In this document: positions 42,328-51,730 of the stretch, one piece after another | Position numbering within the stretch: the first letter of the stretch is position 1 | How the letters are laid out: each line of letters starts with the position of its first letter | Assembly: GCF_000247645.1 (NCBI RefSeq) | Contig: NZ_AHWA01000004.1 | Coordinates: 124,001-188,000, forward strand | Direction of reading: 5' to 3' | Length of the DNA stretch: 64,000 nucleotides | Source of the DNA: Salinibacterium sp. PAMC 21357 | Lineage (GTDB): Bacteria; Actinomycetota; Actinomycetes; Actinomycetales; Microbacteriaceae | Notes under the pieces: generated by a model | Databases searched by the model: none | Seen by the model: only the letters and a program-made list of their open reading frames with translations | What the model was told of the DNA's origin: nothing | Program-made: the position numbers and the translations under genes

Positions 42328-43502
42328 TTACTTCAGGATGACGAACTGGCCGTCTTCAACGATCTGCACGAGAGCGTCGTGCTCTGCGTCGCGGTTCTCG
42401 TTGAGAGTCACGTTGCCCAGAACGGTAGGAACGTCGGTGATGTTGCCAAGGCCAGCTTGGATTCCGTCGCGCTCACCGGAACAACCCGAGCGAACGGCTT
42501 CGTCGATGATCTGCATTCCGGCGTAGGCCTGAGCTGCGAACTGGTCGGGAGCCGAGCTGTAGGCAGCGGTGAAGTCCTCGATGAACTTCACGTTCTGCTC
42601 GTTGTCCGAAGCCGAGTTCCACGCTGCACCGACGATGACGCCTTCTGCTGCTGCGCCAGCACCAGCGATGAGAGCTGGTGAGTTGAAGCCGTTTCCGCCA
42701 ATGATGGGGGTGTCGATTCCGATTTCGCGGGCCTGAGTTACGAGCGGCACTGCGGCATCGATGAGGCCGGAGACGATGATCGCGTCGGCGTCAGACTGCT
42801 TCGCCTTGTTGAGCAGGGCACGGAAGTCGGTGTCTGCCTTGGAGAACGTGAGAGTTTCAGCAACCTCGACGTTTTGGTCCTCTAGAGCCGCGGCAAAAGC
42901 CTGGTATCCAGATTCAGTGAAAGCGTCGTCGTTGGCGTACATGACGACAACCTTCTTCACGCCAAGCTCGTCAACAGCCGCCTTGACGGTCTGCGGAATA
43001 ACGGCATCCTCGGTGAGGGAATCGCGGAAAATGTAGTCACCGATTTCGGTGATGCCGGCGGCAGTGTTTGACACACCGAGCACAGGAACTCCGGCGTCTT
43101 GCGCGATCGGTCGGTCTGCTTGGCCGTGTTCGACAGTGTCGGGCCGATGATGACGCTGGCGCCAGCACTGATGAACGTGTCGAAAACCTGAATGGCCTGC
43201 TTGGGGTCGGTCGCGTCGTCTTCGACGGTGAGGTCATAGGTGACTCCACCAACCTCGTTGAGATTCTTGACGGCCAATTCGAGAGCGTTCTTTTGACCTT
43301 CGCCATATTGGGCTGCAGCGCCGGTGAGGCTGAATGATGCAGCGATAGGAACAGCGGAATCGATGACACATTCTGCGCCACTTCCGGTTCCGGTAAGGCC
43401 GCCGCCAGCAGCCGAATCCGTTTCTGCCGGAGCGCTACAAGCGGTGAGCACGAGCAATAGGGCTGAACCGCCGACAGCGGCAGAAAGCAGTTTTCTTTTC
43501 AT
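42328..43502 (-). pseudogene. livK: Branched-chain amino acid substrate-binding lipoprotein, frameshifted
   Basis: Periplasmic-type binding protein (peripla_BP_6) in two frames. The first (from 43502, AGGAGG 8 bases before the ATG) has a signal peptide, lipobox LTAC, and ends its good sequence with VIIGPTLSNTAKQ. The second frame resumes at once with PIAQDAGVPVLGVSNTAAG and runs to the end at 42328 with the expected family sequence. One missing base near 43107-43112, where a GACCC would have become GACC, restores a full protein of about 390 residues. It is the only binding protein in this operon. The break may be real or a sequence error. Confidence 0.85.
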
Positions 43503-43654
43503 ATGTGGACCTCCTTGGCCAAGATGCGCAAGCTGTCTTGTGACTAGACAGACTCGACTGTGCGAGTCTATCTTTTCTCACCCCCGATCTGGCACGCCAG
43601 CACGGCCTCGCGCGCTGCCAGCGTTTCGATAAATTTTGCTGCAAGGGTTACTCC

Positions 43655-45403
43655 ATGACTGAACTACTGATCGTGATGGTTGTTGCGCTTGTCGTGATCG
43701 CTGGCGCCACTCTCGTTGGTCCTCGACTTGGGGTGGCGTCGCCGCTTGTCTTGGTGGCGATCGGTGTCGTTTCCAGCCTTGTTGTTCCGGCATTCAGCGC
43801 GGTGGAGATCGACCCAGAACTCATTCTTCTTGGCATCTTGCCTCCGCTGCTCTATTCGGCGGCGGTGTCATTGCCGACCATGAATTTCCGGCGTGAGTTC
43901 GGCGCCATCAGCGGGCTGTCGGTCGCGCTTGTCGTGGGCACGTCACTGATTTTGGGTGTTTTTTTCATGCTCGTTATTCCCGGGCTGGGGTTTGCGTGGG
44001 GTGTGGCGCTTGGCGCAATTATTAGCCCAACGGATGCTGTTGCGGCATCCATTGTGAAGCAGACTCCGGTGTCAAAGCGGGTGGTGGCGATGCTGGACGG
44101 TGAGAGCCTGCTCAACGATGCCACCGCACTCACTCTGCTGCGGGCCGCGATTGTGGCGACTGCCGCCTCGTTCTCGTTCTGGGGAGTTGTGGCCTCGTTC
44201 ACGTATTCGGTTATTGTCGCCCTCCTCATTGGCGGGGCGGTTGGTTGGCTGAACTTGGAAGTGCGTAAGCGAATCACCGATCCGACGGTCAACACCGCGC
44301 TGTCGTTCACGGTGCCGTTCATTGCTGCTATCCCCACTGAACTGCTGGGCGCTTCCGGTCTTGTCGCTGCGGTCGTTGCCGGCCTCGTGACTGGCGTTCG
44401 CGCTGCCCGCGTTCTTTCTCCGCAAAACCGTCTCTCGGATTCCCAAAACTGGCGGATGATCGAGCTGGTACTTGAGGGCGGCATCTTCTTGTTGATGGGG
44501 TTGCAGATTTCGAGCATCCTCACCGATGTGGAAAACGACGACGCCGGCATCAAAGCGTCACTGCTGATCGCGGTGGGAGCGCTCGTCATCACGGTTCTCG
44601 TGCGCGCTGCTTTTGTCGCACCGCTGTTGGCGGTACTGTCTCGTCGATCGCTGCGGCATGCCAAAATGAAGCCTCGAATGGAGGTAATTCAGGAGCGGCT
44701 GAATACCCCTCAAGAGATCTTGGATGCTCCAGAACACCCCAGTGGCCTCACCCCTACCAAGTCGGCACGCTACGTCAATCGGGTCACGTCGCTGGTGACT
44801 CGTTCTCTGGCCGATATCGAGTACTTTTTGCGTGAACCGCTCGGATGGCGTGAGGGCACCACAGTGGTGTGGGCGGGAATGCGCGGCGCTATTACGGTCG
44901 CGGCAGCCCAGTCGCTCCCTACTGACACTCCCCTGCGTTCGACGCTAGTGCTCATTGCTTTCGCGGTGGCGGCGATGTCGTTGCTGGTGCAGGGTGGCAC
45001 GATCGGAGCTGTGGTTCGTCGTATCGCCCCGAAGGTTGATCAGGCGGCGGAGGATGAGCGTGCTACTGCCGAGCGCACGAGACTTTTCGCCCTGCTCAAG
45101 GCGAGCGCCGCTACGGTGCCGAAGCCTGCTTCTGCTGTTGGTGACGAGGGAGAAATCGCCGCGGTCAATGGGGATCAGCTTGACGGCGACGATCATTCGA
45201 CGGCTGGCGAAGATTATGCACCTCGCCGGGCCCGCTTCGAGGCGAAGAAACAGCACCACCTCGCCGTTATCGGCGCCCAACGCACAGCACTTCTCGACGC
45301 CCGCGATAACGGAATTTTTGATGCAGATGTGCTCGAGAATGCGCTCGACAACCTTGATGCGACGCAGATTACGTTGGAGATGCGCGGCAAACCCACGACG
45401 TGA
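43655..45403 (+). CDS. CPA1-family Na+/H+ antiporter
   Basis: A 582-residue antiporter with about twelve helices in residues 1-440 and a soluble C-terminal tail. CPA1 signatures are present: ELILLGILPPLLYSAAVSL, the ion-site ISPTDAVAASIV, MLDGESLLNDATALTLL, and late GMRGAITVAAAQSLP. The C-terminal 140 residues are charged and include a His-rich acidic stretch, probably a regulatory domain. It exchanges cytoplasmic Na+ (or K+) for H+ in pH and salt homeostasis. It is divergent from livK; AAGGG precedes the ATG. Confidence 0.9.
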   Translation: MTELLIVMVVALVVIAGATLVGPRLGVASPLVLVAIGVVSSLVVPAFSAVEIDPELILLGILPPLLYSAAVSLPTMNFRREFGAISGLSVALVVGTSLILGVFFMLVIPGLGFAWGVALGAIISPTDAVAASIVKQTPVSKRVVAMLDGESLLNDATALTLLRAAIVATAASFSFWGVVASFTYSVIVALLIGGAVGWLNLEVRKRITDPTVNTALSFTVPFIAAIPTELLGASGLVAAVVAGLVTGVRAARVLSPQNRLSDSQNWRMIELVLEGGIFLLMGLQISSILTDVENDDAGIKASLLIAVGALVITVLVRAAFVAPLLAVLSRRSLRHAKMKPRMEVIQERLNTPQEILDAPEHPSGLTPTKSARYVNRVTSLVTRSLADIEYFLREPLGWREGTTVVWAGMRGAITVAAAQSLPTDTPLRSTLVLIAFAVAAMSLLVQGGTIGAVVRRIAPKVDQAAEDERATAERTRLFALLKASAATVPKPASAVGDEGEIAAVNGDQLDGDDHSTAGEDYAPRRARFEAKKQHHLAVIGAQRTALLDARDNGIFDADVLENALDNLDATQITLEMRGKPTT

Positions 45404-45518
45404 GCGCGTGGCCCTCGTATCTGAGCACAGCGTCCACGGCACGTCGACGGGTGATGACACAATCCGAACGGCTATCGAGGCAGTAGATTAAGCGGCATTG
45501 AGGGTCCATGATGTCCTC

Positions 45519-45977
45519 ATGACGCAGCAAGCTGCACGACCAGATCGCACCCTGATTGCGATCCTTTCCATTATTGCCGCCATCGTGGTGATTGCCTTGG
45601 TGGTCGTCTTCACTCGGGGCGGGCCGACGGAGGTCGATCCCGCAACTCCTGAGGGTGTTGTGCAGTCATATTCGCTAGCTGTTGTTGATAGCGACTATTC
45701 GGCGGCACGCGATTTCTTGTCGACGGAGTTGCGTGAGAATTGCGACAGCGCCGACCTAAACACGATTCAGGGGCTGCGGATGACCGTCATTTCGTCAACC
45801 ATCAACGACGACACCGCTGTGGTGCGGGTGTCGATGGAACGCAGCAGCGGTGACTTCGGCGGCTCCGGCTACGTTTCTGAGGAAGTGTTCACCCTCGTTC
45901 TCGAGGACAGATTATGGAAGATCGAGTCAACTCCGTGGGATCTGACCCTTTGCTATAACCAAGGAATAGGCGAATGA
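45519..45977 (+). CDS. Single-pass membrane protein with NTF2/DUF4878-like extracytoplasmic domain
   Basis: A 152-residue protein: short basic N-terminus, one transmembrane helix at about residues 13-34, then an extracytoplasmic domain that begins PEGVVQSYSLAVVDSDYSAARDFL. That opening and the later RVSMERSSGDFG and FTLVLEDRLWKIES resemble NTF2-fold domains of the DUF4878 type. Two cysteines lie outside the helix. Start chosen at ATG 45519, although a TTG seven codons earlier is in frame. It overlaps the next gene by 4 bases. Confidence 0.75.
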   Translation: MTQQAARPDRTLIAILSIIAAIVVIALVVVFTRGGPTEVDPATPEGVVQSYSLAVVDSDYSAARDFLSTELRENCDSADLNTIQGLRMTVISSTINDDTAVVRVSMERSSGDFGGSGYVSEEVFTLVLEDRLWKIESTPWDLTLCYNQGIGE

Positions 45978-47635
45978 CCTCAACTAGCTCGACCACCGCT
46001 CCCACACCCACACCCACGCCCAGCATGATTCCGGCGGTCGGCGGCGTGCAAACGGTGCGCCGAGTCATCACCTATCTTTTGTTGGCGACGACCGTGATTA
46101 TCGCCGCGAGTGGTGTCAGCGGCCTTCTCGATCGATTGTTTTCAGCGAACCGCCTCGAGGTCAGTTTTGATAACTATGGCTTGGCGACATCGTTGGCTTC
46201 TGCCCTGATCGCTGGCCCCCTAGCCGCCGTGCTGTGGTGGTTGACCTGGCGGGACGCAACGATGACCCGCGACCGGGCATCCGTTGTCTGGCCTGTCTAC
46301 CTCATGATCATGTCGACGGTGGCTTTGCTGGTGTCGACAATTTCACTCTTCTCCTGGGCGGCGGAAGCCATTGTTCATGGCTGGCAACCGTATGGGCTCG
46401 CGGTGGGCATTGTGTGGGCGCTGGTCTGGGCGTGGCATTACTGGATGTGGCGACACCCGAGCAAAGCACCAACCCGACTGCCGGGTGCGGCCCCCGCAAT
46501 CGCCTCCCTTATTGGCCTGACTTACGCTGCCGGTGGTGTGGTGTGGGCTCTTGGTCAGCTCATTGATTCTGCGGTGGATGCTGCGCTCGGCTCAGTCGTG
46601 ATCAGTGATCCGGTCTGGCAGCTGGTGTTGCAGGGGCTCGTGTGGGCTGCCGGTGGTGCGCTTTTGTGGTGGTGGCATTGGTTCCGTGTTGGAGTGCGGG
46701 AGCAGTCTCACGGTTTTTCGAATGTGCTGCTCGTCTTCATTGCGGGAATCGCATCAATTGCGGTGTTTGCTGCGGGCATCATGGTCGCGCTCACCGCCAT
46801 TCTCGAGCTCATTACGGCGTCGTCGCAGCCTCCCGCGGTCACTCTTGAGCCTCTCGGGATCGCAATAGCCAACGCAGTCGTCGGTGCTCTCGTGTGGGTT
46901 TATCACGCTCGTGTTGTCGCCGAGCGTTCAGTTGGGGTGCGTTCAGCTACGCGGCTGGCGAGCGCCGGTGTTGCGTTGGCGTACGCGGCGTCGGGTGTTG
47001 GCGTAATGGTGAATGCGTTGCTCGCTACCTCGAGTTATTCGCTTATTGAGGGCGACATCCGCAGTCTGCTGTTGGGCGGCCTGAGCGCTCTGGTGGTGGG
47101 CGGCGTGCTGTGGTGGATGCTGTGGAAACCGCTGCAGGCGTCACTCCCTGAGCGCGTGGCGACCCCAGGTCGACGCGTCTATCTCGTCATCATTTTTGGC
47201 GTCAGCGCGTTGGTGGCGCTCATCACGTTGCTCGTGATCGGCTTCCAACTGTTCTCGTTCTTGCTTGATAGTGGCAGCGGCGAAAGCTTCGTCGAGCGTT
47301 CGCGCCAGGCCCTCGGGTTGCTTACGGCCACGCTTCTTGTTGCCGCCTACCATTTCGCGATTTGGCGAAACGATCGCCACTCTGATGTTGCCGACGAACA
47401 CGTTCAGCGCATCGGTCGTGTGACGCTCGTCGCCTCGGGCGAAAGCGCCGACCTTGTCGAGGCCGTACGGGCCGCGACCGGCGCTCGAGTGTCAGTGCTC
47501 GAGCGGGCCGATGCGGTGCAGCAGCAGCCGGATGCCGCAGCCCTCGTCGCTGCGCTCGACGGTGTTGAGGCAGCTCACGTGCTAGTCGTGGCCGGGGTCA
47601 AGGGCAAGATTGCGGTAATCCGCCTCAAGGGCTGA
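45974..47635 (+). CDS. Polytopic membrane protein with repeated DUF5671-like modules
   Basis: A 553-residue protein with about twelve transmembrane helices in roughly four repeats. Each repeat begins near a pattern like VRRVITYLLLATTVIIAASGV and holds GLATSLASALIAGPLAAVLWWLTWR, as in DUF5671. The Thr/Pro-rich N-terminus (about 20 residues) is cytoplasmic. The C-terminal 100 residues are soluble (RIGRVTLVASGESADLVEAV). It overlaps the preceding single-pass protein gene, so the two may form a complex. Function unknown. Confidence 0.8.
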   Translation: MTSTSSTTAPTPTPTPSMIPAVGGVQTVRRVITYLLLATTVIIAASGVSGLLDRLFSANRLEVSFDNYGLATSLASALIAGPLAAVLWWLTWRDATMTRDRASVVWPVYLMIMSTVALLVSTISLFSWAAEAIVHGWQPYGLAVGIVWALVWAWHYWMWRHPSKAPTRLPGAAPAIASLIGLTYAAGGVVWALGQLIDSAVDAALGSVVISDPVWQLVLQGLVWAAGGALLWWWHWFRVGVREQSHGFSNVLLVFIAGIASIAVFAAGIMVALTAILELITASSQPPAVTLEPLGIAIANAVVGALVWVYHARVVAERSVGVRSATRLASAGVALAYAASGVGVMVNALLATSSYSLIEGDIRSLLLGGLSALVVGGVLWWMLWKPLQASLPERVATPGRRVYLVIIFGVSALVALITLLVIGFQLFSFLLDSGSGESFVERSRQALGLLTATLLVAAYHFAIWRNDRHSDVADEHVQRIGRVTLVASGESADLVEAVRAATGARVSVLERADAVQQQPDAAALVAALDGVEAAHVLVVAGVKGKIAVIRLKG

Positions 47636-47642
47636 GCGTGCG

Positions 47643-48407
47643 CTAGCGGAAGTTCAGCCCACCGTTGATGTCGAGCACCTGACCTGTCACATAAGACGAC
47701 AGATCGGAGGCGAGAAATGCGGTGGCGCCGGCAACGTCTTCTACTGTTCCCGCGCGCCCCAACGGCACTCCCGCAATGATCCCGGGTTGCGCACTACTGG
47801 GCGTGAAGTTGTTGTGGAATGGAGTATCGCCGATGAATCCGGGCGCGAGAGCGTTGACGGTGATGTTCGACGCTGCCAGTTCTTTGGCTAGCCCACGGGT
47901 GAATCCGATGACGGCGGACTTCGCTGTGGCATAGGCAACGGCACCTGCGCCACCGCCATTCTCGGAGGCGAGCGACGACATCATGATGACGCGACCGGCG
48001 CTCGACTGCGTGAGGTACGGGATGGCCGCTCGCGAAACGAAGAACCCGCTAGTTGCGTTGACATCTATTACTTGGTGCCAGTGCTCATCGCTCATCTCGG
48101 CGATCGTGTGACGGCCCACGAGGTTGCCAGCGTTGTTGACAACGATGTCGAGGCCACCGAGAGCTTCCGCTGCAGCATCGACGACGGATGTTGCCTGAGC
48201 TGAGTCCGTGAGGTCACCCTGCACTGCAACGGATGTGCGGCCGAGAGCGACGATCTGGGCAACAACGTCAGCCGCGGCATCCTTGCTATTCGCGTAGTGC
48301 ACGACAACGTCGGCGCCGGCTTGCGCAAGGCCGAGTGCTATGGCTGCGCCGATTCCTTGTCCTGATCCTGTGACGAGGGCGCGGCGTCCGGTGAGGTTAA
48401 TCTGCAT
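47643..48407 (-). CDS. Short-chain dehydrogenase/reductase (FabG-like)
   Basis: A 254-residue classical SDR. The NAD(P) motif is VTGSGQGIGAAIALGLAQAG, NNAGNLVG follows, and the catalytic Ser-Tyr-Lys is within MSSLASENGGG and YATAKSAVIGFTRGL. Start at ATG 48407; the upstream extension is Arg-rich and not SDR-like. It lies downstream of the semialdehyde dehydrogenase gene on the same strand, so it may oxidise or reduce a sugar-acid intermediate rather than act in fatty-acid synthesis. Confidence 0.88.
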   Translation of the reverse strand: MQINLTGRRALVTGSGQGIGAAIALGLAQAGADVVVHYANSKDAAADVVAQIVALGRTSVAVQGDLTDSAQATSVVDAAAEALGGLDIVVNNAGNLVGRHTIAEMSDEHWHQVIDVNATSGFFVSRAAIPYLTQSSAGRVIMMSSLASENGGGAGAVAYATAKSAVIGFTRGLAKELAASNITVNALAPGFIGDTPFHNNFTPSSAQPGIIAGVPLGRAGTVEDVAGATAFLASDLSSYVTGQVLDINGGLNFR

Positions 48408-48502
48408 GGTGTCTCTTTCTCGTTTACTTCGGGAAGCGTGGGCGAATCTGTGCGCGCACGCTGGCATTTCGGTGTTCTCAAGTCTGACGAATACTTAGTG
48501 GT

Positions 48503-48512
48503 ATATCGATAT
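48503..48512. promoter_or_regulatory. ATATCGATAT palindrome upstream of the SDR gene
   Basis: A perfect 10-bp palindrome within GTGGTATATCGATATGGC lies about 95 bases upstream of the SDR start. Together with the flanking GTGG it partly resembles the TATACCAAG-type element upstream of the RraA-like gene, so it could be an operator of a local GntR or IclR regulator. Confidence 0.35.
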
Positions 48513-48574
48513 GGCGACGCTACACGATCGTGTTGTGACCAGGGCAGCCGGTGTTTCACAGCGGCGAGGTTGTG

Positions 48575-50080
48575 TCATGGCGCCACCACTAGAACTCCAT
48601 CAATTCGGCGCGGAATCTCGGTGTAGCCCTCACGCAGTTCGTCCGGGAGTACCGTTTCGGGCGCATCCTGAAACGCGAGCGGCCTAAGAAATCGACGAAT
48701 CGCGCTCACCCCAACCGAACTGTGCTGCGAGTTTGTCGACGGCCAGTTACCGCCATGATGTTGGGCCCACGACACACGCACGCCCGTGGGGAATCCGTTG
48801 AAAACGAGACGGCCAACAGTCGGTGCGATCCTTTCACTGAGCGCGCGCACAATCTGGGGCTCATCGCATCCGTGATGAATGGTGGCTGTCAACGAACCGG
48901 GCATGACATCGATGGCACGGAACACTTGCTCAAGCGCGGTGTAACGCACGACAACAAGAACCGGGCCAAAGGCTTCTTCTGCGGCGGCTGCGGTGAAATG
49001 ATCCGCCTCGATTTCGAGCAACGTCGGGGTCGCGCGGATGCCCGCTTCATTGTTAGTGCCGGTAGCAAGGATTCGCGCGCCGCCCTCACCGGTGATCCGG
49101 CCGAGGATATCGGTGAGCGCACTCGAGATGCGGCTGTTCAGCAGCACCATCCCAGCAGCTGCTGAAGTTCGCGCCCTGAGGTCGCTGAGGATTGCGTCGC
49201 CGCTTGCCCCGCTCGGCAAAAGTGCAATGCCCGGCTTCGTGCAGAATTGCCCGGCGCCCAGAGTGAACGAGCCGAACAGTCCCTCTGCTATCGCCGCCGC
49301 ACGCTCTTCAGCCGCGGCGGCGGTGATGACCAGCGGATTGAGGCTGCTGAGTTCACCGAAGAAGGGAATCGGGTTTTCGCGGGTCGCAATGATCTCGATC
49401 AAGGCTTCGCCCGCTCCCAGCGATCCCGTGAAACCGACCGCCGCGATGTGCGGGTCTGCCACGAGATCGCGCCCCGCTTGCGTGCCAAAAATTAGGTTGA
49501 TCGTGCCGTCGGGTGCCCCGGCGCACGTGGCAGCATCCGCCAAAATTTGGAACGACAAGCGAGAAGTGAGGGGGTGCGAACTATGCGCCTTGATCACCAC
49601 ACTGTTGCCGGCCGCCAGTGCCGACGCCGTGTCACCACCGACCACCGAAAATGCGAAGGGAAAGTTGCTCGACCCGAACACTGCGATCGGCCCGATGGGA
49701 ATAAGCATTCGACGCAGTTCCGGACCGTGACCAAGGGGAGTATCTCCCGCATGGTCGATGGTCGCCTCGAGATAGCTGCCTTCGCGCAGTGCCTCGGCGA
49801 AGAGCCGGAACTGAAACTGCGAGCGACCGAGTTCACCATTGAGACGGCCTTCGCCGAGCCCCGTTTCAGCATCTGCCACTGCCACGAGTTCGCCCCGATG
49901 CTCCTCGAGTCCGTCAGCCAACGCCTCAAGTAAACCTGCCCGCCATTGTCTACTGCCGGTTCTCAACTCGTCGAAGGCCTTCTGAGCGGATGCCGCAATG
50001 GTCGCGGTCTGCGCAGCAGAGGTCACCTCAATAGTGGTGTCTTGGGTCAGACCGGTCGTGGGATCAGTTGTTGTCAGCAT
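48575..50080 (-). CDS. 2,5-dioxovalerate (alpha-ketoglutaric semialdehyde) dehydrogenase
   Basis: NADP-dependent oxidation of alpha-ketoglutaric semialdehyde to 2-oxoglutarate, the last step of several sugar-acid and hydroxyproline pathways. The 501-residue protein has the KGSADH-type signatures FGSSNFPFAFSVVGGDTASALAAG, FTGSLGAGEAL, FFGELSSLNP (where general aldehyde dehydrogenases have ELGGK) and the catalytic Cys in GQFCTKPG. The late PTGVRVSWAQHHGG also fits this subgroup. The start at 50080 has GGAGAA upstream. It is divergent from a GntR gene that may control it. Confidence 0.9.
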   Translation of the reverse strand: MLTTTDPTTGLTQDTTIEVTSAAQTATIAASAQKAFDELRTGSRQWRAGLLEALADGLEEHRGELVAVADAETGLGEGRLNGELGRSQFQFRLFAEALREGSYLEATIDHAGDTPLGHGPELRRMLIPIGPIAVFGSSNFPFAFSVVGGDTASALAAGNSVVIKAHSSHPLTSRLSFQILADAATCAGAPDGTINLIFGTQAGRDLVADPHIAAVGFTGSLGAGEALIEIIATRENPIPFFGELSSLNPLVITAAAAEERAAAIAEGLFGSFTLGAGQFCTKPGIALLPSGASGDAILSDLRARTSAAAGMVLLNSRISSALTDILGRITGEGGARILATGTNNEAGIRATPTLLEIEADHFTAAAAEEAFGPVLVVVRYTALEQVFRAIDVMPGSLTATIHHGCDEPQIVRALSERIAPTVGRLVFNGFPTGVRVSWAQHHGGNWPSTNSQHSSVGVSAIRRFLRPLAFQDAPETVLPDELREGYTEIPRRIDGVLVVAP

Positions 50081-50160
50081 GGTTCTCCGAGGTCGCTAGT
50101 TGGCTGAAAGTCGTCAGCAGGTCGAGCTGCGGTCGGCTCCAATTTGTCGCTGTAAGCATG

Positions 50161-50179
50161 TGGTCGCTTATGCTGACCA
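50161..50179. promoter_or_regulatory. Candidate GntR operator TGGTC-N9-GACCA
   Basis: A perfect inverted repeat of TGGTC and GACCA with a 9-base centre lies 2 bases before the GntR start and between two divergent genes. The TGGT...ACCA ends match the general form of FadR-type sites. A related GTCGCT-GTAAGCATG element sits just upstream. It would allow control of both the GntR and the dehydrogenase gene. Confidence 0.5.
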
Positions 50180-50181
50180 CC

Positions 50182-50868
50182 ATGACCCAGTCGCTCGACG
50201 CTACGTTTCCGTCTCCCCTGCCGCCGCAGGCCGACAGCCCCACGCGCACAGATCAGATCATTGATGCGCTTCGGTCGGCAATCGTTTCGGGAGCATTGGA
50301 ACCCGGTCAGGTGCTCGTCGAGCGAAAGATCGCCGAGCAGCTTGGCGTCTCGAAGACCCCGGTTCGTGAAGCGTTGATCGTGTTGGAACGTTCGGGGTTG
50401 CTCGATGTTCAGGCTCGACGAATCTCGGTTCGCCGTTTGAGCTTCACCGACATCCGTCACATCTACGAAGAGCGAGTGTTGCTGGAGCCGTGGGCCATCT
50501 TGGATGCGGCGCGAAGCGGCCGAGAGTTCACCGTTGCGGGGCAAGCACTCGTCGACGCCCGCACGTTCGCGGCGGCGAATGACAACGCCTCGACCGCGTT
50601 GGCAAACCGTCGGTTTCACCGCGGAATGTACGCCAACAGCGAGAACGAGTTCATCGTGAATTCGCTCGACCGATTGCAAGATCTCACGGCTCTCGCTGTC
50701 GCGGCAGTACTCTGGGAAAACTGGCCGCGACGCGAGATCGAAGCCAACGAACATGAGGCCATCTACGCTGCGGCAAGCACCGGCGACGCGACGAGGGCTG
50801 CCCAGCTGATGAAGGACCACATCGGAGCATCCATCGATCGGGTCACTCAGCGCGAACTCGGGTTGTAA
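50182..50868 (+). CDS. GntR-family regulator, FadR/FCD type
   Basis: A 228-residue regulator. The ATG at 50182 is preferred because the in-frame sequence before it is not GntR-like. Winged helix: TDQIIDALRSAIVSGALEPG, then AEQLGVSKTPVREALIVLE. The C-terminal domain is all-helical FCD, with conserved metal-ligand histidines (RRFHRGMY and NEHEAIYAA). It probably senses a carboxylate intermediate of the nearby pathway and controls the divergent semialdehyde dehydrogenase. It is convergent with the RraA-like gene. Confidence 0.9.
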   Translation: MTQSLDATFPSPLPPQADSPTRTDQIIDALRSAIVSGALEPGQVLVERKIAEQLGVSKTPVREALIVLERSGLLDVQARRISVRRLSFTDIRHIYEERVLLEPWAILDAARSGREFTVAGQALVDARTFAAANDNASTALANRRFHRGMYANSENEFIVNSLDRLQDLTALAVAAVLWENWPRREIEANEHEAIYAAASTGDATRAAQLMKDHIGASIDRVTQRELGL

Positions 50869-50879
50869 CGCGTTCACGC

Positions 50880-51641
50880 CTAACTCGGCAAAAGTTCTTG
50901 GTAGCTCTTCAGGAGCGCCTCGTTGGGCGGATAGGTGCCACGGAGAGGGCTGCCCTCTTCTACTTTCGTCAGGATGAATTCCTCGAGCTTTTCCTGCTCG
51001 AGGGAATCTCTGGCGACTGATTCGACGAGGTGGCGCGGGATGCACACCACACCGTCTCGGTCGCCAACCATGATGTCTCCGGGATAGATCGCCACCTCAG
51101 CACACGCGATCGGAATCTGAAAGTCGACCACGTGATGCTGAGCCAGGTTGGTGGTTGGAGAAGCCCCTGCCGAGAACGTCGGCAGGTCTAGTTCTTCGAA
51201 ACCGACCATGTCGCGGAACGATCCATCGCTCACGATGCCTGCTGCTCCTCGAAGCTTGAGGCGCGTTGCCAGAATATGACCGATTGAGGCGGCCCGTTTT
51301 TTGCCGCGCGCATCGATCACGAGCACTTGACCTGCTCCGACCGACTCGACACCAATGCGTTGCGGGTGGTCATAGTCCTGAAAGATTGAGGGCACATCGA
51401 TGTCTTCGCGAGCAGGGATGCAGCGCATGGTGAACGCTTCCCCCAGCAGTCGTTGGCGGAAAGGATTCGAAAACTCCAGCCCCTCGAGATAGGTGTTCCG
51501 CAGTCCGCGCGCCATGAGTTGCGTGGTGATCGTCGCGGTGCTCACGATGCCCAATGCGGCGGTAGCTTCCGGACTCAAGGGGGTTCTGGGCGCCTCGGGC
51601 AGTTTCTCGAATTCACTGCGATTCGCTGAATTGTTGTGCAT
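50880..51641 (-). CDS. RraA-family (HMG aldolase-like) protein
   Basis: A 253-residue protein of the RraA/Aldolase_4 family. The ATG at 51641 has GGAGGG 8 bases upstream. Typical segments are IVSTATITTQLMARGLRNTY, VDGSFRD-like IVSDGSFRDM (Arg and Asp for substrate and metal), and PGDIMVGDRDGVVCIP. True RraA inhibits RNase E, but this longer form with a complete active site and its place next to a 2,5-dioxovalerate dehydrogenase and a carboxylate transporter make an aldolase, lyase or dehydratase on a sugar acid more likely. That is inference. Confidence 0.82.
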   Translation of the reverse strand: MHNNSANRSEFEKLPEAPRTPLSPEATAALGIVSTATITTQLMARGLRNTYLEGLEFSNPFRQRLLGEAFTMRCIPAREDIDVPSIFQDYDHPQRIGVESVGAGQVLVIDARGKKRAASIGHILATRLKLRGAAGIVSDGSFRDMVGFEELDLPTFSAGASPTTNLAQHHVVDFQIPIACAEVAIYPGDIMVGDRDGVVCIPRHLVESVARDSLEQEKLEEFILTKVEEGSPLRGTYPPNEALLKSYQELLPS

Positions 51642-51673
51642 TCTCAAAACCCTCCATTAGGCCGACATCCGCG

Positions 51674-51687
51674 CTTAGTATACCAAG
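51674..51687. promoter_or_regulatory. CTTAGTATACCAAG box upstream of the RraA-like gene
   Basis: A near-perfect 14-bp palindrome lies 33 bases upstream of the RraA-like start, followed by a repeat of ATACCAAG at 51688-51695. Its core is close to the TTGGTATACCAA site bound by UxuR/ExuR-type GntR proteins of hexuronate metabolism. The local FCD GntR is the obvious candidate binder. Confidence 0.5.
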
Positions 51688-51730
51688 ATACCAAGATGGC
51701 GGATGCATGGCCGCTAGGGGCTGCACCACA

